Positions 1 to 11,710 of a stretch of 64,000 bases of DNA are shown piece by piece (the stretch's first letter is position 1; each line of letters begins with the position of its first letter). A program made the position numbers and the translations under genes. The notes below the pieces were generated by a model that was not told where the DNA came from, did not search any database, and worked only from the letters and a program-made list of their open reading frames with translations. The stretch lies in assembly GCA_023055355.1 (NCBI GenBank), contig JALJCS010000004.1, positions 18,936,244 to 19,000,243 on the forward strand, in the 5' to 3' direction. Source of the stretch: Agelaius tricolor. Its lineage: Eukaryota > Chordata > Aves > Passeriformes > Icteridae.

Positions 1-278
1 TCATTTTTGCTGAACATTCAGCTAACTTTTCAAATGAAAAGTCTCCTTACTCCTTCCCTCCCTTGCATTTTTTTTTAGATTTCTTTAGATTAGACTTTTT
101 AAAAATATTTTAAAAAATCAATATCTCAATCAATCTCTCTCTGAAATGTGGTTAAAACTCAGTTTTACTTTGTTTAGTGGTAGTGGTCTCTAGTTGCTGC
201 CTGAAGGGGTCAACAATGGTGCTCATGAATACAAACAGCATGAAAGATATAGTTCAGACAGGAAAGTTTTTAAGATGT
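1..278. other. AT-rich flank, nothing recognised
   Basis: Plain AT-rich sequence upstream of the first LTR. I see no gene, repeat or RNA here. Confidence 0.6.
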
Positions 279-410
279 ATGAGTGTCATGGTTTGACACT
301 GGCACAATGCCAGTGCCCCCGTGAGGATACCTTCTCCCTGGTTTCTGCTGTGAGATGTGACCAGGAATAAGCAAAGCAGGCTCCTACTTAGGGAAGAAAG
401 AAAACAAAAC

Positions 411-416
411 TTTATT
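411..416 (-). terminator. AATAAA polyadenylation signal in the LTR
   Basis: TTTATT on the plus strand is AATAAA on the minus strand. It lies about 130 bases before the 3' end of the LTR, where an R/U5 polyadenylation signal is expected. Confidence 0.4.
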
Positions 417-798
417 AACTACTCTACAACTACAAATAAAAAGGAACACACACACAGGGAAAATGAAAACCTCACAAATGCATTTCCTCCGCCCCCCACC
501 AAATTTCCAACACAATACATCTATTCCTCAAATCACCAACTCTCGGTCCAGCAGCACCTTTTAGACAATCAATCCTCAGTTCATCAAGAGGAGAGGAGTC
601 CTTCTTGTACCATGGGCTTCCCCTGGAAACACAGTCGAAGCCTCGTGTGTTTCCGTGTCACTCATGGCACCGCCCGGAGAACATCTGCCGTGGTGACTTC
701 TTCCTTTCATGTCCAGTGCTCTCACCACTGAACACGGACCAGAGCTGCTTCTAGGGTTGTCTTTTTTTAAGGATGCTCTGTCCTGATCCAAAAAAGGC

Positions 799-856
799 AC
801 AGTCTCTCCTTTGGGACACCTGTCCCCACAATCTCTCCTTTGGGACACCTGTCCCC
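799..856. repeat. 29-bp tandem duplication inside the LTR
   Basis: Two adjacent 29-bp copies (799-827 and 828-856) share TCTCCTTTGGGACACC and differ at one position (ACAG versus ACAA). The duplication is internal to the solo LTR. Confidence 0.85.
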
Positions 857-1271
857 CCCATATTTTTTCACCCCCTGGGGCCGAGGGGCACCAACACTGA
901 ACCCTCCTGGTTCTGAGGCCATTGCCTCCCCCTAGAATGCAGTCTCTGTATCACAAGGAACATGGTTCTGTCCATGGCTGTACAAAAAGAGTCCAGCAAA
1001 AGCCACTCCATCATCTCTTCCCACTAGGATTCTTCTCTACTCTTCTACTATCTCTCGCTCGCCCAGACCTCTCTCATACTTGCACATTTCCTTCCTCATC
1101 TTCCACTCTATCTTCTAGGAAAGGTCAATGATCTGTAAAGTTCTCATTCTCCAAAAAGCGGTTAAAAGCTCCTACAAGCGGCCGGCTGAACCCCCCCCTT
1201 CTTCTCCATCCCAGCCGTGCTGCCGGCACAGGCCCATGTTTATCCAGTCTCAAGGTTACAGTCCCAGGCAG

Positions 1272-1350
1272 CGGCTCTCCCTCTCTCTCTCTCTGTCTCT
1301 CAGGGGGGGCTGCCCGATGGCTCCTGGTGTCTCTCTCTCTTTCTCTCTTC
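1272..1350. repeat. CT-rich simple repeats inside the LTR
   Basis: Two short (CT)n tracts, near 1276-1302 and 1329-1348, are separated by a G-rich spacer. They create open frames with poly-Ser/Leu, which are artefacts. Confidence 0.7.
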
Positions 1351-1496
1351 CACCCTTCCACCCCGGGGCTCAGGCCTACCTCTCCCGGCCACATGGCTTT
1401 TCCCCTCCCCCTGCCCAGCCAGCAGCTGGGCCGGGGCAGAGACCCGAACTCTTTCCCGCCGGAAACCCAAGAGACCCTCCCAGGGGAGAGCTCTGC

Positions 1497-1579
1497 TTTT
1501 AACCCTGTGTTCTCAGAGGCCTGTCCAATGTCCTAATGGCCAGGTTAAATGCCAATATTAAAGCCTGAATATCCATTGG
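1497..1579 (-). promoter_or_regulatory. Candidate LTR promoter (CCAAT box and TATA-like box)
   Basis: On the minus strand, CCAATGG (1579-1573) is followed about 70 bases later by GGGTTAAAAGC (near 1505-1495). This is a plausible U3 promoter close to the LTR's 5' end. Its activity is unknown. Confidence 0.4.
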
Positions 1580-1632
1580 CCCAAAACACAGCATCCCAAA
1601 AAACACATTTCCTGTGAAACCACCACAATGAG

Positions 1633-4115
1633 TCAAAAAAATAAGAACAACATAACAGCCTGCATTTTGAAGGTTCTTGTGTTTTACAGCTAAATTCACG
1701 TCCACATTGCACAAAGCATGTGCTTAGCCATGCGAGCCATGACTGTCATGTACCAGTCAAATGATCTACATATTATCTTTATTTTATTACTGTCAGCCTG
1801 ACCTTTTCAAGGTCACTTCAAAGGGCTTAAAGAGTAGTGGCAACAGTCAAAGATTAAGTTGAATTTACTCACATACTTATCATCTTCATTCTTCACTCCA
1901 GTGTTGTTAGAGAACCACTTCACAGTGAGAAGAATTATGGCAATAATATCTTCTCTAAACACAGAAGAATCCTTTGCCTTTGTAATACAGTATGGATTGC
2001 TCAGCATGTAAAACAGATGTTTTTAGCAAGTTTCTAGTTTAATTAGAAACCAGTGTTCTGTATTTCACACAGAATTTCTTGTAATCTGTTCCAAGACACT
2101 AAACACAGCAAATGCATCAAGGATTCTGCCCTATTATGGAAATAGTGTGTGTACATACCTATGTATCCAATGTAACTGCATGAATGTGCAGTTAGTCTAT
2201 TCAATTATTTATGGATATTGCACTGTTGTTTTAACAGCTTTACATGGATGCAATGAGTTCTTCCCAACAAATGCATGGTCAGTTGGTTGGCACACTAGAA
2301 TTCCCTAACATCCAGTAGATAGATAAGCTTGTTTAGAACTGGAAATACTCTCCAGCTATAGAAAAAATAAAATTAAATTCTTTGTAAATGATAAGGATGC
2401 AAGCACCAACAGAAAATTTCTTAGAATAAGAGACAGCCCACACCCTGTCTCGTGTTGAGAGCCTCATGTTGAGAAAGTAAAAGTTCAGAGCTGTCCGAAG
2501 AGGCTCTATTTTAATATTTGCTCTTTTCCTCTTAAATTGCTCATGTTATTTGGAGAAGACAGTAAATTGAGTAAATCATTATCTGGCCTTACCAATCATT
2601 TATGTTCTACTAATAGGTATGTTTACCTTATTTCTCTATCTCTAATCCTGGCTTTCAATACAGTATCAGCATTTCTTGCAGTATGTTGTACCATAGAAGA
2701 AAATGTGTGAAACTTATTAGAGACAGAAATGGAATCAAAAGAAATGTTTAGTTGCCATACTAGTTGAAAGGGTCTATTCTTGCCATCTCACTGAAACCCC
2801 TTTCATATATATGGTAGATAAAAAAATAATATAGATACCTTACAAAATGTTCCTTAGCTATTGCAGAAATGTTGATATTAGTCTTCTGCTGCCACTCCCG
2901 TCTCTCTAACATATAAAATACAGAGAGAACAAGGAATGTTCTATATTTTGAAGAAAACATTTTTATAGTCAGTTTATTCAGTTGATGTGATAGTTGGACA
3001 ACCTGGACAAAGGTTAAGGGCTAGAGAACAATCTGTGCATTAATCTTTCTTCCAAATATATTTATTTTTCATTCAAACAGAAGATTGGATACTGCAACAC
3101 TGAATTGAAAAGTCTATAGCTCATTTCACCTGCAATCAATTAACTTAGAGATTTTTAATGGCAGCACAAGAAGCCAGAATTTCCCTATTAGGATGAAATC
3201 TAGATCTGGAAATGAGCTTTCAGTTACAGCAGACTCAGCATCATGGACTGAGAAGAGATAAGCTGAGAAGTTTGAAGTAAATTGATCAAAATGTGGAAAT
3301 GAAGAATCCAATATTTTAAGAGCTCAAATAAATCTATGTGCACCTGTGTCTGACCCAGATGATAAATTTAGTCCTGAACCATCAAATTCATTGCATCCAG
3401 ATTATAGTTAAAATCACACTGGTTTCCAGCTTGGATGAAATAGCGTATCCTACATCTAAATTAAGTCCTTCCGCATAAGAGATTAGGAAAAAAATTGCTT
3501 CTATGAAATAATCCAATGTGATAAAATCTTTAATTTTACTTGTGCTCAAGTATTATTAGACTATCAAAAAGTTCTACAGCAAGTTCTAATAATTTACCTC
3601 AGTATCTGAAGAGAAGTGTATTCTGTATATTTATGATTTAAACCTTGTAAAAATGTGCGAAGAAATGAAAACTAATTGAAAACTGAATTTTTGAATCTGA
3701 TATATATTTTCCAGTAGATACTATAATGAAGAGAGTATAGGACATTTTTTTTTTAAATTCAGTGTTTATCCATTTTCATGACAAGTGACTCAGAAATCAA
3801 TAGATGGTATTGCTAAGATTCAGTAAATATTAAGGAGAGTGTTTCACTTATTTAAATAGTTTATTCACACAAATGGACAAACCATGATGAAACAAATATA
3901 GAATTTTAAAACGCTGTATTTGTTTGATTTTTTTCTGTGATGAAGTATTTTGCCTTTGAATTTTTGTGATTTTGAAAACCAATTTATACAAACAAAAAAT
4001 AACCACAAGTATGGGTACTTTTTTTATTCTATTGGCTTACAGACTGTAAATCTATCAACTCAGTTTCATTTATGAAACCTATCTCATCATGTACTTGAGA
4101 AAGACCACAGCCCTG
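1633..4115. other. AT-rich non-coding stretch
   Basis: No gene or RNA recognised. The one structured item is the 2475-2571 segment, which reappears 5.2 kb downstream (own entry). Confidence 0.6.
2475..2571 (+). repeat. 97-bp repeated segment, copy A
   Basis: Aligns without gaps to 7695-7791 at a constant offset of 5220 bases, with roughly ten mismatches. The longest exact runs include AGGCTCTATTTTAATATTTG at 2501-2520 and the 30 bases at 2541-2570. Sequence on either side of the two copies is unrelated. The family is not recognised. It may be a dispersed old transposon fragment or a local duplication. Confidence 0.8.
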
Positions 4116-4786
4116 GTGGAAGGCAGGAAGAAAGGAAGGCAGGAAGGCGGGAAGGAAGGAGGGAAGGAAGTGGCAGAAGGAAGTGGCGGAAGGAAGGGAG
4201 GGAGGAAGGGAGGAAGGGAGGGAGGGAGGAAGGGAGGAAGGAAATGGCGGAAGGAAGTGGCAGAAGGAAGGAAGGAAGTGGCGGAAGGAAGTGGCGGAAG
4301 GAAGGAAGTGGCGGAAGGAAGGAAGTGAAGGAAGGAAGGAAGGAAGGAAGGAAGGAAGGAAGGAAGGAAGGAAGGAAGGAAGGAAGGAAGGAAGTGGCGG
4401 AAGGAAGTGGCGGAAGGAAGGAAGTGGCGGAAGGAAGGAAGGAAGGAAGGAAGTGGCGGAAGTGGCAGAAGTGGCAGAAGTGGCGGAAGTGGCGGAAGTG
4501 GCGGAAGGAAGGAAGGAAGGAAGTGGCGGAAGGAAGGAAGGAAGTGGCGGAAGGAAGGAAGTGGCGGAAGGAAGGAAGTGGCGGAAGGAAGTGGCGGAAG
4601 GAAGGAAGGAAGTGGCGGAAGGAAGGAAGGAAGTGGCGGAAGGAAGGAAGTGGCGGAAGGAAGTGGCGGAAGGAAGGAAGGAAGGAAGGAAGTGGCGGAA
4701 GGAAGGAAGGAAGGAAGGAAGGAAGGAAGGAAGGAAGGAAGGAAGGAAGGAAGGAAGGAAGGAAGGAAGGAAGGAAGGAAGGAAGG
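4116..4786 (+). repeat. GGAA / GTGGCGGAA polypurine satellite array
   Basis: About 670 bases of almost pure purine strand. They alternate between (GGAA)n tetramers and the 9-mer GTGGCGGAA, with a pure 9-mer run near 4452-4508 and the longest pure GGAA runs at 4327-4393 and 4705-4786. All frames lack stops, which explains the long Arg/Gly/Lys-rich or Pro/Ser-rich open frames on both strands. None of those is a gene. About twenty copies of GCGGAAG occur, each with a CpG. The mixed units suggest slippage combined with unequal exchange. Confidence 0.95.
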
Positions 4787-6246
4787 GCTCTGTAATGCTA
4801 GCCTATATGACACCTGGGATGAAATTTTTTTTCCCCATGAACATTAGCAGTGCTAATACACAGTCATGATTCAAAATAAATAGGAATTTTTAGCAGAAGG
4901 TGGTCTGTAACTTATCAATGCAACTCAGGGCAAAAGGAATAGAGAGGGCAAAGGAATACAAAGAGTAAAACAATTAAAATATACAAGGCCCATAGGAACT
5001 TACCGTTCAAAAGAACCTGAAGAAAGGGGTAAGAAAAGCATTTCTAATTCTTTTTCGTATATTAAAAATAATACACCAAAATAAGGAACCAGAAGTCCAA
5101 ACCAATTTATACACCAGATCTACTTTATAGGTTGTTTGTTGTGTTGCTGTTTCGGTTTGGTTTTTTTTTTTTTCAGAACAAAGTTCTGTCCTAGAGAAAT
5201 TAGGCAAATATGTCTTTTTTTCCCTTAGCTTTAAACAATTTTTCTTTATTGTCACAAACTTAAAATGCTCATTGATTTACCTGGTGGTTTGGACTGCTTC
5301 TTATTTATTTACTGGTATAAAGTAATGTAAATATCAGATAAAGTGGTGTGTTGACCACGATTATCCACCAGGTGCCCAAGAACCCACGCTGTCACTCCAT
5401 TTCCTCACTGAACAAGTGAGACAAAATATAATGTATATCTCAGGAGTCAAGATAGAAACAATGAGTTCTTTCAGCATTTACCAACATAGGCAAAACCAGA
5501 CTTGATTAGAAGGAATTAATTTGTTATCAATTCAATTGAATCCAAAAATTAAAATGAAAAATAAAACAAAATCTTTAAAAAAATTCTGCTCACCTCACCC
5601 CTTGCTTTCTCCTAGACTCAACTTTAATAAGGAGTTATTTTCCTCTCCCTTAGATTGGAACAGAGAGATGGGAAATTGACTCTAAAAGTGACTAAAAAGA
5701 CTAAATACATTTAGGCTTTAGAAGTGGAAATATGTGTTTTGGTGCAGTTTTTGTATATATTTAATTTACATATGATTTGTATACAATGGCATTTCCCTAG
5801 CTCTATGTTACCTGGAACTTCCCGCATATCTTTAATTTATAGAAAAGGATTATTTACTCTGAAGTAATGCTTATAAACTAAAGACTTCCAGTAAAACTTT
5901 TTTGTTGTTGTTTTTAAGAATTACGTTAAAATCGAAAAATTACATTAAAATCTATATAATGCAGTATATTACATTAACATCTATATAATACATACTTTTT
6001 GAAAAGTCGCTAAAATATGTTTTAGAATCTACATTTTTGGTATGACTCTATATTTCATAGGAACTTCCCATATAAAAATTGAAGTTACATTCACTTCAGG
6101 GATATTGCATAACACAGTTATTTTATCTCTTTACTATTGAAATGTAAAAAAAAAAAAAAAAGTATACCAACCCACTTAAATATGGACAATATATCTTTCA
6201 TAAAGATTTCCAAATTGAGTTTTAGTTCTTTGGAGTACTTCAAGAA
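4787..6246. other. AT-rich non-coding stretch
   Basis: No gene recognised. It contains a G/T-rich patch ending in a T-run (about 5135-5174) and a 15-base A-run near 6147-6161. Confidence 0.6.
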
Positions 6247-7212
6247 TATAAAAGTATCATAGAACGGTTCATGTTGGAAGGGACCTTAAAGATAATTTTG
6301 TCCAAAACCCCCACCATGAGCAAAGAAACCTTCCACTAGACCAGGTACCTCATAGCCCAGTTTAACCTAGCTTTGAGCACTTACAGGGATGGGGCATCCA
6401 TAGCTTCTCTGAGCAACCTGTTCCTGACTTCACCACCCTCACAGTATAGAATTTCTTCCTAATATCTAATCCAAACCTGTGTTCCTTCTGTTTCAAACCA
6501 ATGTTCCTTGTTTTGTAATTTCCTGCCCTTGTGAAAAGTCCCTGCAGCTCTCCTGTAGACCCCTACTAGGTACTAGAAGGCTGCTGAACCATCTTTCCAC
6601 AGCCTACTCTCCTTCAGGATGAACAACACTAACTCTCTCAGCCTGTCTTCATAGCAGAGGTGCTCCATCATCTGATGGATCAGATCATCTTCGTGGTCCT
6701 CCTTTGGACTCACTTCAGGGAGCCCATGCCATTGTTATGTCAGTAGCACCAGTGCTGGATGCAGTTTTCCAGGTAGGGTTTCACCAGAGCAGAGTAGAGA
6801 GGGAGAATTGCTTCCCTCGACCTGCTAGAAATGCTGATTTTAAACACAGATCAAGATGTAGTTGGATTTCTGCTGGAAATGCTGATTTTAAACACAGATC
6901 AAGATGTAGTTGGATTTCTGGGCTGCAAGCATAAATTGCCAAGTCATGTTGAGCTTTTGGTGTGCCAACCTTTGGGTGTGGCAAAGATCTTCTTCCCAAG
7001 GTTCCTCTCAATCCATTCTCCACCCAGCCTATATTTCTGCACAGAGATGCCCAGACCCAGGTGCAGGACCTTGCACTGGCCTTGTTAACCTTTATGAGGT
7101 TTGCATGGGATAACCTCTCAAGCCTGTTAAGGGCCCTCTGGAAGGCATCCTTTCTCTCCAGCATGTCAGTTGCACCCCACAGTTTGCTGATAGTGTGCAT
7201 ATCACACATTTC
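6247..7212 (-). mobile_element. CR1 LINE, 5'-truncated, minus strand
   Basis: The plus strand opens with the reverse of the avian CR1 3' end (ATCATAGAACGGTTCATG, then GGAAGGGACCTTAAAG). It then runs back through the CR1 3' UTR into the C-terminal part of ORF2, for example the regions 6704-6800 and 7050-7200 that correspond to the carboxyl end of the RT protein. A minus-strand open frame of 142 codons (7209-6781) survives, but frames elsewhere are broken. The left boundary is the true 3' end; the right boundary (about 7212, beside a T-run) is the 5' truncation typical of CR1. It carries a private 48-bp tandem duplication. Confidence 0.9.
6823..6918. repeat. 48-bp tandem duplication within the CR1
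   Basis: Two 48-base copies (6823-6870 and 6871-6918) are identical except for A/G at the fifth base (TGCTAGAAATG versus TGCTGGAAATG). The length is a multiple of three, so the minus-strand frame stays open across it. The near-identity suggests a recent slippage or unequal-exchange event. Confidence 0.95.
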
Positions 7213-7694
7213 AGTTTTTTTTTTTTTTTTTTGCTACCTTATTAGGAAAATAATGAATCACTAAGTTTTGGCCTGAATAATTGTATTCTCTGTGTCTCTT
7301 TCCTATGTAAAGTTTTGTTTATCTTAATATAAAACAAGACAAAAAATGAGGCTAGTTTCTTTTATTTTGTGATGGGAAAGTTATTATATGGGTTATTTTA
7401 AAGGCAGTGATGGAGTGATATGATTAAATATATTCTAAGTTAGTATTGTAACTTTTAACTGTGACTTTGAAAAATAAAATGTGTTCTGAAAAGAGATAGA
7501 GCTGTTTAGACAGAATTCAGTGCAAGTTTCTGATAACATTTCTCAGGTAATTAAAATTAATACCATTTATCTGAAGCTATTCACAAAGTGACCAACAAGC
7601 ATGTATGATGAAAATGCCTGAGTTCATAAAAGAAAGGAAGAAAATAATACTCAGTCCACCTCAACTCCAATTATTAAGTTTACTTAGAAGGGGA
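7213..7694. other. T-run and AT-rich spacer
   Basis: Starts with a long T homopolymer (about 7215-7232) abutting the truncated CR1 end, then unassigned AT-rich sequence. Confidence 0.6.
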
Positions 7695-7791
7695 AAGTAG
7701 AAGTTCAGATTTGTACAGAAAGGCTCTATTTTAATATTTGCTCTTTTTCTCATAAATTGTTCATGTTATTTGGAGAAGACAGTAAATTGAG
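7695..7791 (+). repeat. 97-bp repeated segment, copy B
   Basis: Second copy of the 2475-2571 segment, same strand, gap-free and close to 90 percent identical by eye. It lies between two CR1 fragments but does not look like CR1. Origin unknown. Confidence 0.8.
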
Positions 7792-7898
7792 ATGCCTGCT
7801 AGGAAAATGATCCAGACAAATTTTCTTATCACAGAGTCAATCTTAAGTTGGTCATGATTTTTACTAAATTACTGCACAATTCAATTGGTAGCTGCAGT

Positions 7899-7995
7899 TA
7901 TAGAAGCATGCTTTGAAAGGGCCTTTTAAAGGTCATCTAAACAAACAATCCAGCAAATGAGCACAGAAACCTTCAACTAAATCAGGTTAAAAGTT
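7899..7995 (-). mobile_element. Decayed CR1 3' tail, minus strand
   Basis: Shows the reversed CR1 tail in degraded form: AAAGGGCCTTTTAAAGGTCATCTAA, then GAGCACAGAAACCTTCAACTAAATCAGG in the order seen in the 6247 copy. About 100 bases survive. Confidence 0.75.
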
Positions 7996-10900
7996 TTCAA
8001 GAATGAAAGGGTATTGGTGAGCTTTAGGTATAGCTGCCATGAGAAGAGAGAAGATTAAACAGCTTATAGGTTTCCTGGTCTCTCAGAGCACCTGTCTGAA
8101 GAGGAATTGTTGCAAGTTAAAGAACGGGAAGTGCCTTGAAATACCATGACAATGCACCAAAAGCATCACATCAATTGAAACACCCTGTTTTGCATCGACA
8201 AGTTGGTTCAGTGATGGAAGAGTCAAGAAGTGATCAGTAAGTATGCCTTCCAATTGATGTCCATTAGTATATCAAAGCCTAACCATAGTCACCACTATGC
8301 TATAGGCTTACTCTGCAATGAAATCCTTTAGACAAATCTTAAATGTTGAGCACAATTTGATGTGCAATTAAGTAACTATAAAGAAACCAATTTCTTTAAC
8401 TTTAATCTGTAAATAAGGAAGTACATCATGGACCTGAATGCAGTTAGTGGAAAATACAGCACAGGAAAAAAATTAATTTAGGGTCCTGTTTCATCCATTA
8501 TATTTTATGATACCTCCAATTTTCATTAGAATATGCCATCTATTTTTCCAAAGCCAAAATATCCTCCTGGTAGAATATCTCAACCTCAAAAGCTTGTTTT
8601 TTTGTTTGTTTTCTCATTGAATGTAAATATTCAATTTATTTGGGCTTCTACAGACCATTTATTTCTAATAGTATCCACCTTTTACACTGCTTCTGGTGGT
8701 GTTTCTACAGTCTGCTTTGATTTTGGATAACTCAAATGTAGCTCTCTTTCTTAAAAGTAAATGTTTGTGTGCTGGATTTGCTTGATTTACTGTCTCCACC
8801 ATAGTGTTAAATTATTAAATTATTAAATAATAGGGTATTAAGCAGTTTGCTCTCATATTTCTCTCAAATTAGCCTCCATGGATTTAATCCAAATAAAAAT
8901 GAGGATAGTAGTCAGCCATTAAATCCCAAATTCTTTTTCCATATCCCATTTTGATATGTCATCAATCCTGTCCTTTTGTGGGCAAATGTCTGTCACTATT
9001 AACAGCCCAAATTTTCAGCTGGTTAGTTGTTTCTGGATTTTTGTCTTGAGCAATGACCAGTGTTAGTGTATTATTATATCTTTAGTATTACAACAGGGTT
9101 TTCCCTTTTGCAAGACCATTTTTATGTTACAAGGTTTTGTGAAATCCTTCAAATGCAGTGCTGCTCCCAGTATGTGCTACGTCACAGTTCCCACACAGGT
9201 GTTAGCCATATCCTACTAATCTATCTCCTTCACACGTCTCTGACATGCCTGTTTTATTAGGGTAGTTGGTGCCAAGAACTGTAGTGTCCCATTTTATTTT
9301 TAGAATGCCAAAATTCATGTTGTTTAGCACTAGCAAGTGTTACTTTAGCCTGCTGACTTAATGTTTCATACTCCAGTCATCTGACATTCAGGCATCTTAT
9401 TTGTCTGTTTTATTTATTGGTTTGTCTGTGGTTTGGGTGGTTTTTTTCTTCCTTCCTGGCATTTGCAGAAACACATTAAACGTCAGTCAGAGATGCTTTG
9501 GCCCTGTCAACTCAAACCAGATGTTCTTCTGTGCCTGACAATTTTTCTCAAGCAGCATTTTTCCATGACCTTTTAAATTTTGTGTTATAGCAGTCTGGTT
9601 CCATTAGAATGAAGGTGTAACCTTTCCTTTCAGATCAAATCTTCTTTAAACAGAGTTCAAGAGTTTCTGACGTACTTGAATCTTTACTCCTTGCATGATT
9701 ATTTCCTTCATGCATAAGATTCAAAATCACTACACCCTACATCCTGCACCTCTCACAATATTTCAAACTTTGAAAGTCTTTCTTAACCTGAGATAAAACT
9801 CCAGAATATCCTTCCTTTACTGATAACAAAAGTACTGTGACTAGTAGCTTTTCTCCCATACCCCAGGTGCCTGGTATATATAATTCTTAAAGTGAGTTGC
9901 CTTCACAGTCATAGTCATTCAGTCTTTAGACCTCAGTCCTCAGTCTCAATCTCAATAGAGACTGGAAACTCTCTATTTCAACTTTAATTTACGACCTTGA
10001 GTCTTTGTTCCCATTTTATTGGGAAGGTTCTATGACTTTTTTGTTTTTGAGATCTCTTTTGGATGTTCTTGTTCATATAGCTTCTCCTTAGAATAAATTA
10101 TTTAGTTTCTTCTTCTCTAAATCTGCATTACGCTCATTATTTAATTTAATAAATGAAATAAAGAAATATGCATGACCTTGAAAAGAGGCAAGCTGATCTG
10201 AATTATCTGTAGCTTTACAGCTCAAAGATCTGTTCCTCAACTGTCCAGCTCCTACCCTTTTTCCTTATTCTGAACAACCTATTTCCCTCTGAGACACAGC
10301 TTGAACGAGTATTGCCAAGACTGCTCACATTGTCCTACAACTCCCGTGTGAGTCAGTGGCTCTAAAGCCCTTAGAGGTCCCTCTGGTACCTCAGTGATTC
10401 TTAGATATTCAGCCAGCACACACAGTCATATCCTGCTCCCCACACCACCCTTAAATCCCTCCTAGTCTTCTTTTGCGCCAGGAACCAGCACCCCTTTATC
10501 ATTCTCTTCTTCCTTCTGCTCTTCCCAAAGTACCAAGCACATTGTTTCACAAACTCTGCTCTCTGCACTATGTATATAAAGCCAAAACCAAGTTCACAAG
10601 TAGTTTTCTACTTCACTCTGGTCTAACCTGGTTACTGCAAATGAATGCTTAATATTTCTTCTATGTATCCCTCCATCATCCCAAACAACAATGCTGCTCC
10701 AATTTGCACATCTGTTATTTCTTCAAGGTGAAAAGCAAAATTTAGAAAGTAAGGAAATGTTCAGTATGGTCAGTCTTCAAAATCTTCATAACTATGTCCA
10801 GAAAAAAAAAAATCAATGGAAAGAGTCGACAACAAATTAATAAAACATTAAGAAAATCCCTGCAAATAATTTGTCTAAAAAGCAGGGGAAATTCTTGTGA

Positions 10901-11591
10901 TAATGTATTTCATTCTTACTAAGGTATTTCTGAAAGAACATTTTAAAGCATACATAAATCAGACCAATTCAACTCCTCAATTCTCATCACACCAGGGGAT
11001 GCTTCTAGAAATTGTTTTTATTATTTCTTTAAAGGAAGTTTGATAGCTGAATATTAAAATGAAAATGTAATCCTTTAAAATTAAATTTAAACAAAATTGT
11101 CTAAGCTGCTGAGAAGTACTGAAAAACTATTATTAACTCTTCTGATCCTATTTAATAAGTGGGAGTATAGGATGAATTGTCTTAAAAGTCACAAAATAAT
11201 TATCATGCCAATTAAATTTTGTTTTCTCTGAAATATGGCAAAATTCAAGGGCTGAACAGAGTGGACAAGAGAAGTGGCGCTGGACGAAACAATTGAAGTC
11301 AGCAGGTAACAATATCTCTGACAGATGTGTGTGGTATCTTATGTTATTATGTAATGATATCACCTTTTGTGTTGCCCATTACACTGTGTCCGTCTTGCTG
11401 GGACATAAATCTGTAAACTAGACATTCTGTACTTGGAAACTGATATTTATAGAACCTGAAACATTTCCCCAGTATCCTTCAGACCAGAAGAAACACTGTA
11501 AGTATCCATTATTTAAGAGAAAGTTTGGATAGAGAGAATCTTTAGAGCACTTCATATGAAAAGAAAATAAATTTTTAAAATTTCTACTCAT
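7996..11591. other. Non-coding stretch, no recognised gene
   Basis: AT-rich. A G/T-rich patch lies near 9407-9453. A more C-rich, CT-biased stretch at about 10200-10600 could be an old repeat but I cannot name it. No supported exon. Confidence 0.55.
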
Positions 11592-11660
11592 AAAAACAAA
11601 AACAAAAGCAAAAGCAAAAACAAAAACAAAAGCAAAAGCAAAAGCAAAAACAAACAAAAG
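11592..11660. repeat. (AAAAAC/AAAAGC)n hexanucleotide repeat
   Basis: About eleven hexamers alternate in blocks between AAAAAC and AAAAGC. A looser C/A-rich patch follows to about 11710. Confidence 0.9.
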
Positions 11661-11710
11661 AATCCCCAAAATCAAAACAAACCAAATGCAAAAATATCCC
11701 CAAACAAACA

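Larger units (their letters stand above)
284..1627 (-). mobile_element. Solo LTR of an endogenous retrovirus (ERVL-like), with 5-bp target duplication
   Basis: The block starts with TGTCATGGTTTGACA and ends with TGTGAAACCACCACA. These are imperfect inverted termini of the TG...CA type. It is flanked on both sides by ATGAG (279-283 and 1628-1632), a perfect 5-bp target-site duplication of the kind made by ERVL/class III elements. At about 1344 bp it is long for an LTR. Minus orientation is inferred from a CCAAT box (CCATTGG at 1573-1579, read in reverse), a TTAAAAG TATA-like box near 1497-1503 and an AATAAA signal (TTTATT at 411-416). The interior is more GC-rich than its surroundings and holds CT-rich runs and a 29-bp tandem duplication. 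No gag or pol sequence is present, so it is a solo LTR left by recombination between two LTRs. The open frames inside it are not credible genes. Family assignment is from memory of passerine LTR ends. Confidence 0.85.

Noticed and set aside
1125..1502. Open frames of 89-124 codons on both strands of the first LTR
   Set aside because: They come from GC-rich LTR sequence and CT repeats, overlap on opposite strands, and match no retroviral protein.
4079..4869. Long open frames (up to 244 codons) on both strands over the GGAA array
   Set aside because: A polypurine repeat lacks stop codons in every frame. The peptides are pure repeat translation with no domain.
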